This document shows, piece after piece, positions 41,451 through 50,928 of a stretch of DNA of 64,000 nucleotides (its first letter is position 1; each line of letters begins with the position of its first letter). This DNA is from CAVWNR01 sp963756525. Lineage in GTDB: Bacteria > Actinomycetota > Actinomycetes > Mycobacteriales > Jatrophihabitantaceae. Both the position numbers and the translations under genes were made by a program. The DNA lies in assembly GCA_963756525.1 (NCBI GenBank), contig CAVWNR010000003.1:496001-560000 (forward strand), written 5' to 3'. The notes beneath the pieces were generated by a model. That model made no database searches. It saw nothing but the letters and a program-made list of their open reading frames with translations, and was not told the origin of the DNA.

Positions 41451-42311
41451 GTGACTTGCCGACGGGTCAGGCGCGGCGCAGCGGCGCTTGCTGTCCTGGC
41501 CGCGGTCGGCCTCGGGCCACTGGCCCACGGCGCGCAGCCGGCGAGCGGCGCGCCGTCCTCGCCGTCGGTTCCGGCAAGCGGGACGCCGACTTCGCCGCCG
41601 ACCGCGCCCACGTCGCCGACGGCACCCACCAGCCCCGGACAGCCGACCGCGACGGTGACCGTCACGGCCACGCCGACGGCAACCGCGACGGCAACGGTCA
41701 CCGCGACGGTGACGGCGAGCCACCAGCCGACCTCGCCCAGACCGGCTGGGCCGACCACGACGGTCACTGCCCCTGCCTCGCCGACCCAGACGCACGCGGG
41801 CGACAGCGGCCGAAGCTGGATCGCGCTGGTCGTCGCGATCGGGATACTCGCCGCGGCGCTCGGCGCGCTGGCGGTCTATCTCGCCAGTCGGGGTCGCGCG
41901 CATCGGCGGATGGATGCAGCCGAGTGGGATGCCACGCTCGGCCCGCTGCTGCGAACAGGACGCTGGCTCACCGACCGGCTCGCCGTCGAGCTGGCCGACC
42001 CGGAGCTGGCGAGCGCCCAGGGCGCAGGCAAGTGGGCAGAAGCGCGACCCACCGTGACCGATCTCGAACGCAGCCTCCTCGGCGCCGCGCATGCCGCGCC
42101 GGATCCGATGCGGGAGACCCGCGCACGGGAATCGGCCCAAGCCGTCGCCGCGCTGCGCGCCGCGCTGGACTCCAGCGTCCGCGCCGGAGACACCCCGCGG
42201 GCCGACGCGGCCCGGCTAGACTCAGCACGCCTGGCCGCCGAGTGCCGCCGGCGGATGGACGAATTGGTCGTCAACCAGCCGCCTCTCACGCCCGGCGCAG
42301 GCCCCAGCTGA
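41451..42311 (+). CDS. Secreted/membrane protein with Pro-Thr-rich stalk, unknown function
   Basis: 286 residues, GTG start. Signal (AAALAVLAAVGLGPLAHGA), then about 85 residues of Ser/Pro/Thr with repeated TVTAT units (TATVTVTATPTATATATVTA), then one membrane helix (WIALVVAIGILAAALGALAV). A 130-residue cytoplasmic helical domain follows, with WDATLGPLLRTGRWLTDRLA. The layout suggests an extracellular stalk with an internal domain. Its 3' end overlaps the convergent ThrE gene by 26 bp. Confidence 0.75.
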   Translation: MTCRRVRRGAAALAVLAAVGLGPLAHGAQPASGAPSSPSVPASGTPTSPPTAPTSPTAPTSPGQPTATVTVTATPTATATATVTATVTASHQPTSPRPAGPTTTVTAPASPTQTHAGDSGRSWIALVVAIGILAAALGALAVYLASRGRAHRRMDAAEWDATLGPLLRTGRWLTDRLAVELADPELASAQGAGKWAEARPTVTDLERSLLGAAHAAPDPMRETRARESAQAVAALRAALDSSVRAGDTPRADAARLDSARLAAECRRRMDELVVNQPPLTPGAGPS

Positions 42312-43557
42312 CCGGGGCGTAGCGGAAGAGCAGCCGGTAACCGGCCGTTCCGATCAGCACGCCCGCCGAGACGGTGAGGATGGTGCCGGCGAAACCGAGA
42401 AAGCCGGTGCCCGTCGACGCATGCGCGCCGACGAACCTGGTGAGACCGATCAGGCCGACCGCGCCGGGCACGAGCAGCCAGAAACCCGGGAGGAACAGCA
42501 CGGCGACCGGCGGGGCAGATGGAATCGCCTGGACGGTGTAAGCGGTGAGGGTCATCAGCACGGCACCGACCAGACCGCTGAGCAGGCCGCCGAGTGTTGC
42601 GCTGCCGATCACCTGTCCGGCGTAGGCGACCAGCAAGACGGCCAGCAGCCAGCCCAGCGAACCACGTGGGCCGCAGTACAGCAGGAAGTACCCCGCGCCG
42701 ACGAACAGCACCCCGAGCCACGGCGTCAGCGCGCCGAGGGTGTGCGCGGGGGCGGTCTCCAGCGCGCTGGCGCGTGGCAATCCGACGATGACGTCGGCGG
42801 CGAGCACACCGAGCGCGAGCTGGGTAAAGACCATGGCGCCATGTACCAGCCGGCTGGACCCGGCGATCATGTCCCCGGCGGCGAGCTCGCCGACGGCGAC
42901 GGTCACCACGCTGCCCGGAAGGTAGGTCATCAGCGGAGGCACCAACTCCGTCATCGGCGCATGACCGATCCCGTGAGCGGCAAGCGCGAACACCACCACG
43001 CCTACGCCCAGCGCCGCCACCGCCGGGGCCAACACCCGACCCGCGACCAGCGACGCCGACACCAGCACCCAGCAGCCGACCGCCATGCCCAACGCCAGCG
43101 CGAGGATCACTGCCAACCAGCCCGGCTGCAGCAGCAGGCTCACGCCCGCAGCCGCGACCCCATGCCCCGCGATGCGCATCCACCAGCGGAACCGCGGCCG
43201 CAGATTCCGGATGGCCTCCAGCTCCCACAGGCCGTCGTCCGGCGTCACCGCGGCCCGGCGAGCCTTGTCAGCGAGGGCATACAGCGCGGTGAGCTGATCG
43301 AAGCGCAGCGTCGCGTTCTCCGCCGAACGCAGCGCCGTCGCCTCACCGCTACGCCCCTCGACGCCGGGAATACTCACGATCAGCGCGGTCGGGAACACGA
43401 TCAGCTGGGCGTCCGGCGCGCCCATCGCGATCGCGGCCTGGCGCAGCGTCCCGGCCGCCTCGGTGACCCCCAGCCCGGCGCCCACGAGCGCGCCGCCGAG
43501 CTCGGCGAGGAACTCCTGCAGCCTTGCCTGCGGCTCGTCCACCCGCTGACTCGGCAT
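42286..43557 (-). CDS. ThrE-family threonine/serine exporter (fused two-domain form)
   Basis: About 423 residues. The N-terminal soluble region and ThrE (DUF1212) domain (RLQEFLAELGGALVGAGLGV, GAPDAQLIVFPTALIVSI) are followed by about ten membrane helices covering both ThrE_1 and ThrE_2 units, with TYLPGSVVTVAVGELAAGDM. Exports small amino acids by proton exchange. ATG 43557 is preferred to 43602 on family length; both are in frame. Confidence 0.9.
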   Translation of the reverse strand: MPSQRVDEPQARLQEFLAELGGALVGAGLGVTEAAGTLRQAAIAMGAPDAQLIVFPTALIVSIPGVEGRSGEATALRSAENATLRFDQLTALYALADKARRAAVTPDDGLWELEAIRNLRPRFRWWMRIAGHGVAAAGVSLLLQPGWLAVILALALGMAVGCWVLVSASLVAGRVLAPAVAALGVGVVVFALAAHGIGHAPMTELVPPLMTYLPGSVVTVAVGELAAGDMIAGSSRLVHGAMVFTQLALGVLAADVIVGLPRASALETAPAHTLGALTPWLGVLFVGAGYFLLYCGPRGSLGWLLAVLLVAYAGQVIGSATLGGLLSGLVGAVLMTLTAYTVQAIPSAPPVAVLFLPGFWLLVPGAVGLIGLTRFVGAHASTGTGFLGFAGTILTVSAGVLIGTAGYRLLFRYAPVSWGLRRA

Positions 43558-43688
43558 GAGCGAACGCCTGACCGGCACACCCCACCGACGCCATTGCGAC
43601 ACAGCCGACCGTAAACCGAGGCCGCAGCCGACCTGTCACCCACCCCGGATGACCCGTCCGTCCAGCGAGCATGACGTTAGCGTGAGCT

Positions 43689-44306
43689 ATGACGACCAGT
43701 CGGATGGAAGCTTTCAGTGACGGCGTGATCGCCATCCTGATCACGGTGATGGTGCTGGAGCTGCGTACCCCGCATGGCACGTCGTGGCAGGCGCTGCGCG
43801 ACGACCTGCCGGTGCTGCTCGCTTACGTGCTCAGCTTCGTCAACCTCGGCATCTACTGGAACAACCACCATCACATGCTGTCCGTCGTCAGCCGGATCAG
43901 CGGCAGCGTGCTCTGGGCGAACCTGCACCTGCTGTTCTGGCTCTCCCTCGTCCCGCTTACCACGGCATGGCTGAGCGAGAACCACTTCGCGGCCACCCCC
44001 GCTGCCGCGTACGGCATCGTGCTGCTGTGCGCTGCCCTGGCCTACTACGTGTTGCAGACGGCGCTGCTGCGAGCCGAAGGCAGCGGGTCCCGGCTCGCCG
44101 CGGCCGTCGGGTCCGACCGCAAGGGAAAGGCCTCACCGCTGCTGTACTGCCTGGGCATCGGGCTGTCCTTCGTCGACCAGTGGCTCGGCATCGCGATGTA
44201 CGTAGTGGTGGCGTTGATGTGGCTGATTCCCGACCGCCGCGTCGAACGGACCCTGCTCGGCGACGAGCAGTTCAGCGACGACACCCGCCGCAAGCGGCAC
44301 CGCTGA
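43689..44306 (+). CDS. TMEM175-family potassium channel-like protein (DUF1211)
   Basis: 205 residues, six membrane helices. The family motif RMEAFSDGVIAILITVMVLE opens helix 1 (the FSD signature). Bacterial TMEM175 proteins are tetrameric K+-permeable channels with one six-helix repeat per chain, as here. LSFVNLGIYWNNHHHML also fits. ATG start. Confidence 0.93.
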   Translation: MTTSRMEAFSDGVIAILITVMVLELRTPHGTSWQALRDDLPVLLAYVLSFVNLGIYWNNHHHMLSVVSRISGSVLWANLHLLFWLSLVPLTTAWLSENHFAATPAAAYGIVLLCAALAYYVLQTALLRAEGSGSRLAAAVGSDRKGKASPLLYCLGIGLSFVDQWLGIAMYVVVALMWLIPDRRVERTLLGDEQFSDDTRRKRHR

Positions 44307-44395
44307 GCCGTCGCGACCAAGCAGCCGCTGCCGGATGGCGGCGGCTCGGCGTGCCGCTGCCGGGAGTGCAAGCCCGGCCGTGGGAGCCTGGTCCG

Positions 44396-45121
44396 GTGAT
44401 CACCGGCGGCCCCTCCGGCCCGGCCGTGCGCCGGCCCGACGCCCGCCCGGCCCGCAGCCCGGCCGCGGCGTGGGTGCGTGGGTTCTTCTACCGCTACGGG
44501 TGGCGGGCGTACGCGCTGCCCGTGCTCAGCGTGGTCACCCTGGTTGCCGCGCTTCAGCCGGCGCACGTGGCTCACCGCGCTGGGACAACGCGGAGCTCCG
44601 CCCCGCCGCCGATCACCGCGCGGGCGCCCGCGCCCGCGACCGTGACCGCCACCGCGACCGCCACGGCGACCGCCTCGCCGAGCGGGGCAGCGCAGCCGGG
44701 CACGGTCGCGCTGCCGGCCGACCGCACACCGTGCGCGACCAACGCATCGGCCCGGCTGATCCTGGTCAGCGTCTCGGCGCAGCGCGCCTGGATGTGCCAG
44801 CGGTCCACCCAGGTCTACTCCACGCTGGTCACCACCGGGGCGGTCAACGTCGGCGACGGCACCCCGCTCGGAACGTGGCACATCCAGGACAAGCAGACCG
44901 ACCGCTACCTGGAAGGCCCCGGCTACCGCGACTTCGTGCACTACTGGCTGCCCTTCGACGGCGACTTCGGCTTCCACGACGCGGCCTGGCAAACCATGCC
45001 GTATGGCGCGCCCGGCTACCGTTCGAACGGGTCGCACGGGTGCGTGCACCTGCCACTGCCCGCGATGAGCTGGCTGTTCCGATGGGTCGACACCGGCACC
45101 ACGGTCACGATCCAGACCTAG
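44396..45121 (+). CDS. L,D-transpeptidase (YkuD) with membrane anchor
   Basis: 241 residues from GTG 44396. One membrane helix (ALPVLSVVTLVAALQPAHVA), a low-complexity Ala/Thr/Pro linker, then a YkuD domain. The catalytic motif is RSNGSHGCVHLPLPA (Cys216), with PYGAPGYR upstream. Makes 3-3 peptidoglycan cross-links or attaches proteins, at the outer face of the membrane. The start is uncertain, since the frame is open far upstream through the TMEM175 gene. Confidence 0.88.
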   Translation: MITGGPSGPAVRRPDARPARSPAAAWVRGFFYRYGWRAYALPVLSVVTLVAALQPAHVAHRAGTTRSSAPPPITARAPAPATVTATATATATASPSGAAQPGTVALPADRTPCATNASARLILVSVSAQRAWMCQRSTQVYSTLVTTGAVNVGDGTPLGTWHIQDKQTDRYLEGPGYRDFVHYWLPFDGDFGFHDAAWQTMPYGAPGYRSNGSHGCVHLPLPAMSWLFRWVDTGTTVTIQT

Positions 45122-45247
45122 CCGGGGTGCCCGCCGAACGGGGGACATCGGGGTCCACTCGCTGTTCGGCCATGCGGCTGACGGTCCGCAGCGACGGGCG
45201 AGTCGATGCTGGATGCACCAACCCGCGATCAGCATCTGGAGCCCCTC

Positions 45248-46036
45248 ATGACGATCATGCCGGCGCCGCACATCGATCGGCGTTCCCTGTCCCGGCTGGC
45301 CTGGCCCATCGGCATCGCCGCGGCCGCCGTCCTGCTCTGGGGCGGGTACCGCAACCACTGGTCGTGGACCGGATTCTCCGACAACGACAGCCTGTGGGCT
45401 TGGCTGCAACTGCTCGTGCTCCCGTTGTCGCTGGCCGCCCTACCGATATTGCTGCGCTCGCACCGTGAGCTGAGCAGTTCCCGTCGCGTCGTGATCGGCA
45501 CCGTGATCGTCGGCAGCGGGCTGCTGATCACCTTGGGCTACGCCCTGCACTTGACCTGGACCGGGTTCTCCGGCAACACCTTGTGGGACTGGCTGCAGCT
45601 GCTGGTGCTGCCCGTCAGCATCGCCACGGCGAGGTTCTGGACGACCGAGCGGACCATCGAGAGCAAACACCGTCTCGGCGTCGCCGCCCTGACCATCGGG
45701 TTCGCCGTATTCACCGCCTGCGCCTACCTGCTGCCGATCGCGTGGACCGGCTTCGTCGGCAACACGCTCTGGGACTGGACGAAGCTGCTCATCGTTCCCA
45801 TCCTCATGCCGCTCGTCCTGGTTCCCGCGGCGAGCAGGTGGATCGCGCGGGGCATCGCCTCGATCGACGACTCGCCCGATGACACCGCCCAGCAGGTCAG
45901 CACCTACCAGGTCGACGTCCCGGACGGCCCGAGCCTCACCGTCCAGGTGATCTGGTCGCCTGACGAGAAGTCCGAACCGCAACTGGTCGTCGCCGAGCGA
46001 GCTCGCCCACAGTCATCAGTCACCGTCGGCGGCTAG
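45248..46036 (+). CDS. Membrane protein with three internal WTGF-NTLWDW repeats
   Basis: 262 residues. Three repeats of about 70-85 residues each contain the same segment: WTGFSDNDSLWAWLQLLVLP, WTGFSGNTLWDWLQLLVLP and WTGFVGNTLWDWTKLLIVP. Each is preceded and followed by a hydrophobic helix, so the protein probably has six or seven spans. The C-terminal 55 residues are soluble and acidic. I recognise no named family. Start ATG 45248 with CTGGAG upstream. The end overlaps the convergent NUDIX gene by 21 bp. Confidence 0.8.
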   Translation: MTIMPAPHIDRRSLSRLAWPIGIAAAAVLLWGGYRNHWSWTGFSDNDSLWAWLQLLVLPLSLAALPILLRSHRELSSSRRVVIGTVIVGSGLLITLGYALHLTWTGFSGNTLWDWLQLLVLPVSIATARFWTTERTIESKHRLGVAALTIGFAVFTACAYLLPIAWTGFVGNTLWDWTKLLIVPILMPLVLVPAASRWIARGIASIDDSPDDTAQQVSTYQVDVPDGPSLTVQVIWSPDEKSEPQLVVAERARPQSSVTVGG

Positions 46037-46432
46037 CGAGAGTCGGCGTTTGACGGCAGGCAGGATGGCGAGGTCGGCGTCGAGCCAGGGCAGGCAGTCC
46101 AGCTCGACGCCGGTCAGCAAGCGGAGCTCGTCGTGGTCCGTGCCGGGCCGTGGCCGGCCACGAAGCGCTTCGGCGGCGAAGACGGCCAGTTCGAGACGGT
46201 CGTCGATCCCGGCGCGTCCGATGAGCTCGCCGACCCGAACGACGACACCGAGTTCTTCCCGGCATTCACGGACCACCGCAGCCCGCTCCTCCTCGCCGGG
46301 TTCGACCTTTCCACCGGGGAATTCCCACCGACCGGCCAGCTGAGGCGGCGCGGCACGACGAGCCGCGAGGAGCCGCCCGCCGCGGACGAGCGCAGCACCG
46401 ACCACAACCTGCACCGCCTGATCATCGCGCAT
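46016..46432 (-). CDS. NUDIX hydrolase (MutT-like)
   Basis: 138 residues. The NUDIX box GGKVEPGEEERAAVVRECRE followed by ELGV fits GX5EX7REUXEEXGU. LAARRAAPPQLAGRWEFPGG before it is typical of MutT 8-oxo-dGTP diphosphatases. Cleans oxidised nucleotides or hydrolyses another nucleoside diphosphate. Start ATG 46432 (MRDDQAVQVVVGAAL) chosen by family length; the frame extends upstream. Confidence 0.9.
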   Translation of the reverse strand: MRDDQAVQVVVGAALVRGGRLLAARRAAPPQLAGRWEFPGGKVEPGEEERAAVVRECREELGVVVRVGELIGRAGIDDRLELAVFAAEALRGRPRPGTDHDELRLLTGVELDCLPWLDADLAILPAVKRRLSLAADGD

Positions 46433-46472
46433 CGCCCGAATGATCCGACGCCGGAGCGGGCAGTGATCGTTC

Positions 46473-46610
46473 ATGGGGTCGGTGGGAGTCATCGCGGCCA
46501 GCGCGGGCGGTGCGGTGCTGCTGATCGTCGTACTGCTCGACATGTTCATGACGATTTTCACGCCACGCCGCCACCGAACTCGGCTACCCGCCGCCGCAGA
46601 GTTGGGCTGA
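46473..46610 (+). CDS. 45-aa single-span peptide, probable remnant of an ion-channel gene
   Basis: ATG to TGA, one membrane helix. AVLLIVVLLDMFMTIFTPRR is like the first helix of a family of two-helix potassium channel proteins (pattern VLLDVFLTVFHP). The rest, including the selectivity filter, is missing. Could be a true small membrane protein, but a 3'-truncated gene fits better, given the broken gene next to it. Confidence 0.4.
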   Translation: MGSVGVIAASAGGAVLLIVVLLDMFMTIFTPRRHRTRLPAAAELG

Positions 46611-46612
46611 CG

Positions 46613-47629
46613 TCACTCGCCGCGGCCGGGCAGGTGTTCCTTCACCTCGGTGAGCTTGTCCCTGATGCCCTTGATGGCGACGCCTCGCGCGTCCTCGTCA
46701 CCGTGCAGCAACCCCTTGACGGTCTTCTTCATCATCGAGGGACGCACATGCGCCGGCAGCGGGGAGATCTGCGGGTCGGTGACGAACTCCAGTACGACCG
46801 GCTTGTCGGCGGCCAGGGCCCGGTCCCACGCCGGCCCGACGGCCTCCGGAGTGTTCACCTTGATTCCCTCGAAGCCCATCAGCCGGGCCCAGTCGGCGGC
46901 CGGAACGTAGGGCACGGTCTGGGTCGCCGGATTCTTCGGATCACCCGCTTCGGCTCGTTGCTCGAAGGAAACCTGGTTGAGGTCCTCGTTGACGAGCACC
47001 GCGAAGATCAGCGTGGGGTTCTTGCTGAGCAGCTCCTTGGCGTATCGGCGGACGGTCAGCAGCTCGTTCATGCCGAGCATGGAGAACGCGCCGTCACCGG
47101 TGAACGCGATGACCGGCCGGTCGGGATGGGCGAACTTGGCGCTGATCGCATACGGCACCGCCGGCAGCATGGTCGCCAGCGTTCCGGACAGCGACGAGCG
47201 CATGTTCCCACGCATGGCCACCTGACGAGCCCACCAGTTGGTGGCCGAGCCGGAGTCGGAGGTCATCACGGTGTCGTCCGCAAGCCGCTTGTTCAGCTCG
47301 TAGAACACCAGCTGCGGGTTGACCGGATCGGCCTCGTGGTGCGCCCGGTCGTCGAGGATCCGCCACCATGTCTTGACCTCGTCATGATATCTGCCACTCG
47401 TCCTCTTCCGAGGTGAGCAGGACTCTCCGTCGTGGGCGTACATGGCCCGCGAGGCGTCGTCGAAGCGGACCTCGCCGGACACCGATTCGGCCAGCGCGCG
47501 GCGCGAGCCCGACGCGTCGATGCTCCGCCGGGAGCGCGGCTCACCGGGTACCCGCGGATCGGTCTTGACCGGGACCGTCACCGTGCCGCGGCCCAGCAGC
47601 CTGACCATCACGCCTCCTCCGGTTTCCAC
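46613..47629 (-). pseudogene. Fusion of an FAD-oxidase N-terminus to the C-terminal half of a thiamine-diphosphate enzyme
   Basis: 338 codons in one frame. Residues about 35-70 (ALAESVSGEVRFDDASRAMY) match the start of FAD-linked oxidases of the glycolate/D-lactate dehydrogenase type. From about residue 80 on, HDEVKTWWRILDDRAHHEAD onward matches pyruvate oxidase/acetolactate synthase-like proteins, with the ThDP site GDGAFSMLGMNELLT and NEDLNQVSFEQR. The ThDP enzyme lacks its first about 350 residues (pyrimidine-binding and central domains). A deletion probably joined two neighbouring genes. Unlikely to be active. Confidence 0.75.
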
Positions 47630-47809
47630 GTCGGGGCCGTCATCTCAGCCGCACCTGCCGGGTCCGGCGGCACGGGCGAGACCCACACATTCGCGTCATA
47701 CCCACCGCAGCGTCGTCCTATCACGCTGCACACCGCGTGTCCGGGCGCTCACTCGAGACTGGACGGACACCTGCGAGACTTGGCGAGCGAGTCAGGAGGG
47801 AGCGCCCGG

Positions 47810-49129
47810 ATGTCAGCGAACACGGGTTGCAGGAATCGGCGCGTGCTGGCAGTTGCCGCCGCTCTGGTGCTCAGCGCGGGGGTGCTCGCGGGCTGTACCG
47901 GTTCGACCGGGTCGTCCAAGCGCGCGTCGGCGTCGGGCACGGCTCCGTCGTCGGGATCGCCCTCGGCGCCGCCGGGCGGGATCGCGCCGGACACCCGGTT
48001 CACCGCGCTGTCCGCGAGCTTCCTCACTACTCCGGCCGTGGTTACCGGCACGGACGGGAAGACCCACCTCGCGTACGAACTGCTGCTCACCAACGCCTCT
48101 GCCCTGCCGGTGATGGTGAACCGGATCGACGTGCAGGACGCCGCTAACCACCGCGCCCTGCTGTCACTGAACAAGGCCAGGTTGGCCGCCGACGCGACCC
48201 CGCTGTCCGGCCGGCCAGGTGACGAGGACAGCGAGGACCCGGCCTCGTCGGCCGCGGCGCTGCGGATCGCGCCGTCGTCGACCTCGATCGTCTGGCTGGA
48301 CGTAACCGTCGGGTCGGCCGCCCAGGCGCCGGCTCGCCTCGAACACCGGGTCGTCGGCGCGCTCGCCACCCCGGGCGGCGAGGTGCCGTTCGACAACCTG
48401 ATCGGCACGATCGCCACCGTCACCCGGCCGCCGGTCGTACTGAGCCCGCCGGTGCAACCCGGCACCTGGTACATGAGCGAAGGTTGCTGCAGCGACGACA
48501 CCCACCATCGGCGCGGGCTCGCACCGATCAACGGCCAGTTGTTGGTGCCGCAGCGCTACGCCATCGACTTCTTCAAGCTCGACGCGCAGCACCGGACCTG
48601 GGTCGGCGACCCACGGCGGCCGTCGAGCTACCTGTCCTACCGGCAGCCGGTCATCGCGGCCGCCGACGGCACCGTGGTGGAGGCCACCGACGGCATCCCG
48701 AACAGCACCGCCCTGCCGAACCCCCCTAAGCCGCCGCCGATCCAGCAGACCGTCGGCAACCACGTCATCGAACAGATCACCCCAGGCGTCTACGTCCTCT
48801 ACGCCCACTTCGACCCGGGCTCGGTGAAGGTGCACGCCGGCCAGCACGTCAAACGCGGCGAGCTACTCGGGCTGATCGGCACCAGCGGGAACTCCACCAC
48901 GCCACACCTGCACTTCCAGATCCTCGACACGCCGACGTTCTTCCCGACCGACAGCAAGCCGTGGGTCTTCGACCGGTTCACTCTGATCGGATCGATCACC
49001 AAGCGGCTCTGGGACGACAACCTCGGCCTCCAGCCGACCGGTGTGCTGCCGTTCGCTCCGGCGAGCGCGCCGGGCGAGCGACACGACCAGCTGCCGCTCG
49101 ACCGCACCGTCGTGCAGTTCACGAACTGA
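47810..49129 (+). CDS. M23-family metallopeptidase lipoprotein
   Basis: 439 residues. Lipobox LSAGVLAGCTGS after a signal; AGGAGGG is the ribosome-binding site. The first half is an Ig-like region (LAYELLLTNASALPVMVNRI). The second half is a LytM/M23 domain with YAIDFFKLD (zinc His/Asp region altered to AID), YVLYAHFDPGSV and TTPHLHFQI. The YAHF and HLHF histidines are kept. M23 enzymes cut peptidoglycan peptides; the uncommon first ligand region leaves some doubt about activity. Confidence 0.9.
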   Translation: MSANTGCRNRRVLAVAAALVLSAGVLAGCTGSTGSSKRASASGTAPSSGSPSAPPGGIAPDTRFTALSASFLTTPAVVTGTDGKTHLAYELLLTNASALPVMVNRIDVQDAANHRALLSLNKARLAADATPLSGRPGDEDSEDPASSAAALRIAPSSTSIVWLDVTVGSAAQAPARLEHRVVGALATPGGEVPFDNLIGTIATVTRPPVVLSPPVQPGTWYMSEGCCSDDTHHRRGLAPINGQLLVPQRYAIDFFKLDAQHRTWVGDPRRPSSYLSYRQPVIAAADGTVVEATDGIPNSTALPNPPKPPPIQQTVGNHVIEQITPGVYVLYAHFDPGSVKVHAGQHVKRGELLGLIGTSGNSTTPHLHFQILDTPTFFPTDSKPWVFDRFTLIGSITKRLWDDNLGLQPTGVLPFAPASAPGERHDQLPLDRTVVQFTN

Positions 49130-49148
49130 CCCGCGTCACTGATTCCAG

Positions 49149-50159
49149 CTACCCGGTCGCGGGGTCGAGGGTCGCTGTCTCGGCGTGCGCGGCATCCCGC
49201 ACGTCGCTCGGCGCGCAACCGTATGCGGCGCGGAATTGCCGGGCGAAGTGTGCCGGGTCAGGAAGGCCGACCAAGGCGCCGATCACGTGGATGGCGTAGG
49301 TGTGGGCGGGGTCGGCTAGCAGCCGGTGCGCCGTAGCGAGACGCTGCCGGCGGATGTGCGCCGCGACGCCGGATCCGCCGTTCTGCCCGTCATCGGAGAG
49401 GAGCGCGTAGAGGCTGCGGCGCGAGAGGCGCAGCGCGGCGGCGACGCTCTCCGGAGACAACCGCGGGTCGGCCAGATGCGCCTGAATGTACCGCTCGGCT
49501 TGCAACCGCCTGGCCGGGGCGAGCGTCGTGCTGGCGATGTCGCCGCCGGTCATGGCGCGCAGCAGGAGGCTGATGAGCGCGGTCCAGGTGGCGGCGAGCT
49601 CCGCGGCGTCGGCTCCGTGCAGCTCCGCCAGGTGGCCCGACATGCCGGTCAGCGCGGGCCCGACCAGCGCAGTCATGATCGCACGTGGCGGATCGGGGTG
49701 CCGGTCGAGAAGTCGGTCCAGTTCGGCATCGGTGACGGGCAAGCCCGCACGCGGCAGGTTGACCTGGATGCCGTGCAGCCCGCCGGGCGCATGCCAGGTG
49801 CCGCCGGTGCGGCCGAGCAGGGTCGTCGCGCCGCCGTCCAGCGAGAGAACGTGACCGTGCCAGCGCGCGGTGCCGCCAGGCGTCGGGGCGATCATCGCGA
49901 GGCGGAGCAGGTCGCGCGTGGCCGTGGCCTGCCGGTCCCACGCGCCGAAGGCCCGGTCGCAGCGAACCTCGACGATCTCCAGGCCACCGACGGCCAGCGC
50001 GTCGGCGCTGGCGTGAAAGTCGGGTGGCGCGCTGCCGTGCGGGGTCAGCCGCATCGGCACGTCGACCGCCTCGCCGTACCACGTGCGCCAGTAGTCGAAC
50101 CGATCTCTTGGTGGCACTCCCGCCGTATCGAAGCGCTGGTACTCGCAAACGCCCGTCAT
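49149..50159 (-). CDS. AraC-family transcriptional regulator
   Basis: 336 residues. An N-terminal AraC-binding-like domain (FDYWRTWYGEAVDVPMRLTP) is followed by the C-terminal double helix-turn-helix: LSPESVAAALRLSRRSLYAL, IRRQRLATAHRLLADP, and VIGALVGLPDPAHFARQFRA with AAYGCAPSDVR. It is a clear paralogue of the frameshifted regulator at 56623-57641. It precedes the sortase/surface gene block, but the target is not known. Confidence 0.92.
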   Translation of the reverse strand: MTGVCEYQRFDTAGVPPRDRFDYWRTWYGEAVDVPMRLTPHGSAPPDFHASADALAVGGLEIVEVRCDRAFGAWDRQATATRDLLRLAMIAPTPGGTARWHGHVLSLDGGATTLLGRTGGTWHAPGGLHGIQVNLPRAGLPVTDAELDRLLDRHPDPPRAIMTALVGPALTGMSGHLAELHGADAAELAATWTALISLLLRAMTGGDIASTTLAPARRLQAERYIQAHLADPRLSPESVAAALRLSRRSLYALLSDDGQNGGSGVAAHIRRQRLATAHRLLADPAHTYAIHVIGALVGLPDPAHFARQFRAAYGCAPSDVRDAAHAETATLDPATG

Positions 50160-50259
50160 GACGGCCCTCCTCCGCTAACCCCCGTGCTCGCCGATCAGTG
50201 TGGCCCGACCGGCGGCGGACGGGAAGAACGGCCTTTGATCGGGTGGGCGGCTGCGGTAC

Positions 50260-50928
50260 TCAGCGTCGGGGCTGCGCGGCGATCAACCGTGCGGCGACGA
50301 CGAGGTTGTTCAGCGATTCGTCGCCCTGTTCATAGGCGCAGGTGACGAGGACCAGCGTATTCGCGGCGTCGCGGGTGAGCGCGTTGAGTGAACCCGGGCC
50401 GCCCTTCGGATCTTGGCTGACTTCGCTGACCCGATAGCTGAGCTTTCCGGCGGGCGTGATCAGGTGCACCAGGTCGCCGACTCGGGCGGCGGCGAGCCGG
50501 TCGAACGAGCAGATGTGGTGGTGGCAGGCATGTCCGTAGACGGCGGTGAGCTGCCGGGTGGCGGACGCGGGCGCGGCGGTCTGGGTGATCCAGTCGGCCA
50601 CGTTCCACGCGGGCGGCTCCACCTGCCCCCAGCTGCCGTCCGGCTGGATCGGCGCGGTGAGCCGGCCGACCGCGGTCTGCAGCACCGGCGTCCCGGCGGA
50701 GGTCACGATGGCGAGCCAGTTGGGAGCCGCGGCCGGAACCTCACTATCCGCGGATCGCGACCCGGTCTGGCGCGGGGCCGGCGGCATGTGCGTTGCTGCT
50801 GCCGGCGGCGGCGTATACGGCGCGTAGCTCGGTGCCGGCACGGCGGGCGTGGCGTCGGCGTGGCAGGCGGCCGCGGTGACGAGCACCGCGGCCGCTATCC
50901 ACGCGGCGCAAACGCTAGGAGCGGGCAC
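50260..50928 (-). CDS. Class E/F-type sortase
   Basis: 222 residues from GTG 50928, overlapping the end of the surface protein gene by 14 bp. N-terminal signal-anchor (AAWIAAAVLVTAAACHA), Pro-rich linker, then a sortase domain. Catalytic residues are visible: His133 (VYGHACHHH), Cys197 (LVLVTCAYE) and Arg214 (VVAARL). Attaches or cross-links cell-wall proteins at an LPXTG-like signal. The overlapping upstream gene encodes a protein with such a C-terminal end, its evident substrate. Confidence 0.9.
   Translation of the reverse strand: MPAPSVCAAWIAAAVLVTAAACHADATPAVPAPSYAPYTPPPAAATHMPPAPRQTGSRSADSEVPAAAPNWLAIVTSAGTPVLQTAVGRLTAPIQPDGSWGQVEPPAWNVADWITQTAAPASATRQLTAVYGHACHHHICSFDRLAAARVGDLVHLITPAGKLSYRVSEVSQDPKGGPGSLNALTRDAANTLVLVTCAYEQGDESLNNLVVAARLIAAQPRR

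Noticed and set aside
41640..41720. Short repeats of ACGGCGACCG-like units, possible CRISPR or VNTR
   Set aside because: They encode the Thr/Val/Ala-rich stalk of the 41451-42311 product. There are no spacers and no cas genes.
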